A stretch of DNA of 64,000 nt from Zonotrichia leucophrys gambelii (taxonomy: Eukaryota; Chordata; Aves; Passeriformes; Passerellidae), in NCBI RefSeq assembly GCF_028769735.1, contig NC_088172.1, positions 63,457,075 through 63,521,074 on the forward strand, written 5' to 3'. Position numbers and translations under genes: made by a program. Each line of letters starts with the position of its first letter. The first letter of the stretch is position 1. The notes under the pieces were generated by a model that searched no databases, was not told where the DNA came from, and was given only the letters and a program-made list of their open reading frames with translations. Positions 61,701 to 64,000 of the stretch are shown here, in pieces.

Positions 61701-64000
61701 CAACCAGTTCCTCCTGCTGTGCTTTTTGTTATTCATTTGTAGCGCAGCAACACTGCCACCCACAAAAAAGGCCAGGATTTCACTGTGCTAAGAGATGTAC
61801 AAACAGAGACCAAAAAAAGGTGGCTTCTATCCACAAATACTTCTCATCTAACTGCTTGGTGAAATGTCACCATCCATATACAGCCGTTTGCTGAGCAATT
61901 CTTCTGGCATCTCCCCAGTCTGCTAGGCAGCATGACCATCAGCTTTGCAACACCCAAGAGCTTGCACTGTTAAAGAGAGTGTTCAGCCAACTTCTCTCAT
62001 GTAAACGTTGCTCTCTGCCAACTCTGTGTGGCTCTAGATTATCAAGTTTTTTATATATGAATGTTTTCATAAGATACTGTGTGTTAAAATTAATACTTTG
62101 CTGAAGTAGCAGCTGCAAATGTTTTACAGAACAAACCCTACAAGCAGTTTCTCTGTTTCCAGCCTCTAAAAACTGACTCACAAATTCATATTATCTGGTA
62201 TGCCTGAGAAGGGTAGAAGTCTCATGTGTGTTGGAAGAATGGAGCAGTATGGTGTCTAAACTTACATGCCAGACCTCCCAACCTGCCCATTCTGCAGCTC
62301 TCAGTTCAGCTACCCATTTTCTTATCCAAATCTTCCATTTAGTGGGTTATTCTTCCTCATTATCCATCTTTCTTCCCTTTTCTCTTTCCTTTCTTTCTCA
62401 TAGACCAGAAGAGTTTAAGGACTTCTGTAGGAAGTGCTAAAGGCAAGTCCCAAGGCAGGGTGTAGAAGCACCTGGTGAGGTTTCAAGATCTCAGCTGCAG
62501 ACCCAGCCCCTAAAGGAGGGACCAGGAGCCATGGCTGTGTTCCTCCATGCAGGGGTAAAGAGGGAGACTGAGAAAAAGCACTCCTGGCCATCTGTCATGT
62601 CCTGAGACAGTCAAGTCCTTAGCAGAGGAAGGAGAAAGAGGAAGATGAAGTGCAGAAAGGATCCTGGCAAGGCATCAAAGGTAGAGCATCATGGTTGAAC
62701 AGCCTGGCTCACTTTGTCACAGTCCTCCCCAACATGACTGGCTATTGATCTAGAGCTTCACTGACGAGACAGCAGAAGCTCAAAAAATGAGGAAGGAGGA
62801 GCTGGGCAGGGAGGTGCCCTTTGGAGTAGAAAGGCAGGAACAGCAAGAACAGCTTGAGGGCAAGTTCTCACCTGAGGCATGGAGGACAAGCACTCTGGAA
62901 AAGAAAGGCTGGATGCAAAACACATATGAATATGTATTGTGTGAGATCAAGCAGAAGGAAGAGGAAGGGCACATCCAGCTACTGCCAGAGGAAAATACAC
63001 CAAGGGTGGGATGCTTCCCCACCCATCCCCACCCCCAGCCAATCACCAGCATGGCTCTGACAATGCTGGTATGTTTTTTCTGACTCTAAACAGATTTCCT
63101 ACTGTCTCAAGCACACTGCAGCAAAACCAGCTCAGGGAATTTAATTAGAATTGAGAATACTTAATAGTGCTGTGGCAGGAAACAGACTCAGCAAGGAGAG
63201 GTGATGCTCTGAGGCTTGCATGGAGGTATCTAACCCTCCATACACTCAATATAGGACTAAGTGTTGCTACCCTTATTCATGTGACATGGTTTACTACAAG
63301 AATAGCCTTACTGCAGCCAGCAGTCCAGAGATGCAACACTTTTATCCCAAGCACTGCAAAAAACAGCCAGCAAGGATGATATTCCTTGTCAATGCAAATG
63401 CAGAAAGCACCACCTCTGAAGTGAATGGTGCTATGCTCCTGTGTGTTCCTATAATGAAGCAGGACTGCTGTTTAAAATACAAACTTGCCCTGGAGCTCTT
63501 TCAGCTGCTCATCCCTAGAATATGAATCCAGACATTTCCTGGACAGTGTAGCCCAGCGGCAGTAGCAGGGGCCAGAAATTGACTTGCTGAAGCCATGGAA
63601 TAGCTGAATCAAACACATTCAAAGATGTGTAATAAAAATTTTCCATCTCATCTTTTTCCCAAGCTGAAAGATCTGCAATTACCTTTTTTAATAGTTTTTC
63701 ATACCTTCAATAAAAATAACCATTAAAAAAATAGCAAACAGGAGAATTGCTTTGGAAAACACCTTCATTGGTATTCAGAAGTCAATTTTCGTCATTTATT
63801 TTCAAAACTAGTATGAAGGAATTATCTTCTGTGGTCAGTCAGGGACTGGCTGGTTTTCATATTATTTTTTTCTTTTAAAAAGATAGAGCTTTGAGCTTGA
63901 ATTCAGTGGAGTACTCCAGACAATTGTTGGATCAGATTGCCATTCCATGCAATAAACCTGCAGAAATTGTAATTGGAATTTTATAATTAAAGTCCAAACT
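58728..64000. other. Non-coding stretch, no gene seen
   Basis: The longest frame in the window (207 codons, minus, 61112-60489) lies here, with an internal Met followed by a hydrophobic signal-like run (SNSLPWVLLLLTFLCLSIPC), but no domain follows. A patch at about 59635-59760 (CTGGCGTAACTGGATTAAGG, CTAATTTG) and a CpG cluster at 61088-61107 (ATACGCGGATCGAGGCACGC) may be conserved elements. Purine-rich 62780-63000 yields a charged 98-codon frame by composition. Confidence 0.35.

Noticed and set aside
62787..63083. Charged 98-codon plus frame
   Set aside because: The sequence is purine-rich, which produces E/K/R/Q-rich peptides by composition alone. No splice or promoter context.

Overview
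The window looks like non-coding nuclear DNA from a bird, most likely a passerine songbird. Base composition is moderately AT-rich, CpG is scarce, and there are no bacterial-style gene arrays. The best clue to the host is the repeats. One is a 1.36 kb solo LTR (27180-28537, minus) whose ends and internal sequence match, from memory, a family common in passerine genomes. Two shorter LTRs also look avian (2830-3205 and 32978-33334, both plus). A worn CR1 LINE 3' end lies at about 48210-48280. These family assignments come from recalled consensus sequence and were not checked by search.

No gene could be named. No open frame matches a family I recognise, and the long frames (up to 207 codons) are within or only slightly above what chance gives in 128 kb of two-strand sequence. 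There is no tRNA, rRNA, known microRNA, CRISPR or complete transposon coding region. The simplest reading is an intergenic desert or the inside of a very long intron. I list a few short stretches that have an open frame between good splice-site-like sequences, all at low confidence: 2394-2458 (-), 8300-8462 (+), 15397-15529 (-), 17207-17272 (+), 32185-32241 (+), 35841-35921 (+), 43385-43616 (-), 52065-52103 (+) and 54457-54586 (+). None is known to be expressed.

Layout: 1-2.2 kb featureless; 2.2-2.5 kb AT-rich homeodomain-site block next to a CpG-rich pocket that could be a minor promoter or first exon; 2.8-3.2 kb LTR; 3.2-27 kb mostly featureless, with microsatellites and three sharp inverted repeats (9.8, 23.35 and 24.75 kb); 27.2-28.5 kb long LTR with a 30-base G run; 33.0-33.3 kb LTR with a possible 5-bp target duplication; 34.2-36.2 kb and 49.8-50.1 kb AT-rich, homeodomain-site-rich blocks that are the best candidates for conserved enhancers; 44.94-45.11 kb a strikingly C-poor, G-rich stretch; 48.2 kb CR1 remnant; the rest featureless apart from simple repeats.

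If the window has a function, it is probably cis-regulatory, with retroelement insertions laid over it. Multi-species alignment and RNA-seq would settle both the enhancer and the exon proposals.
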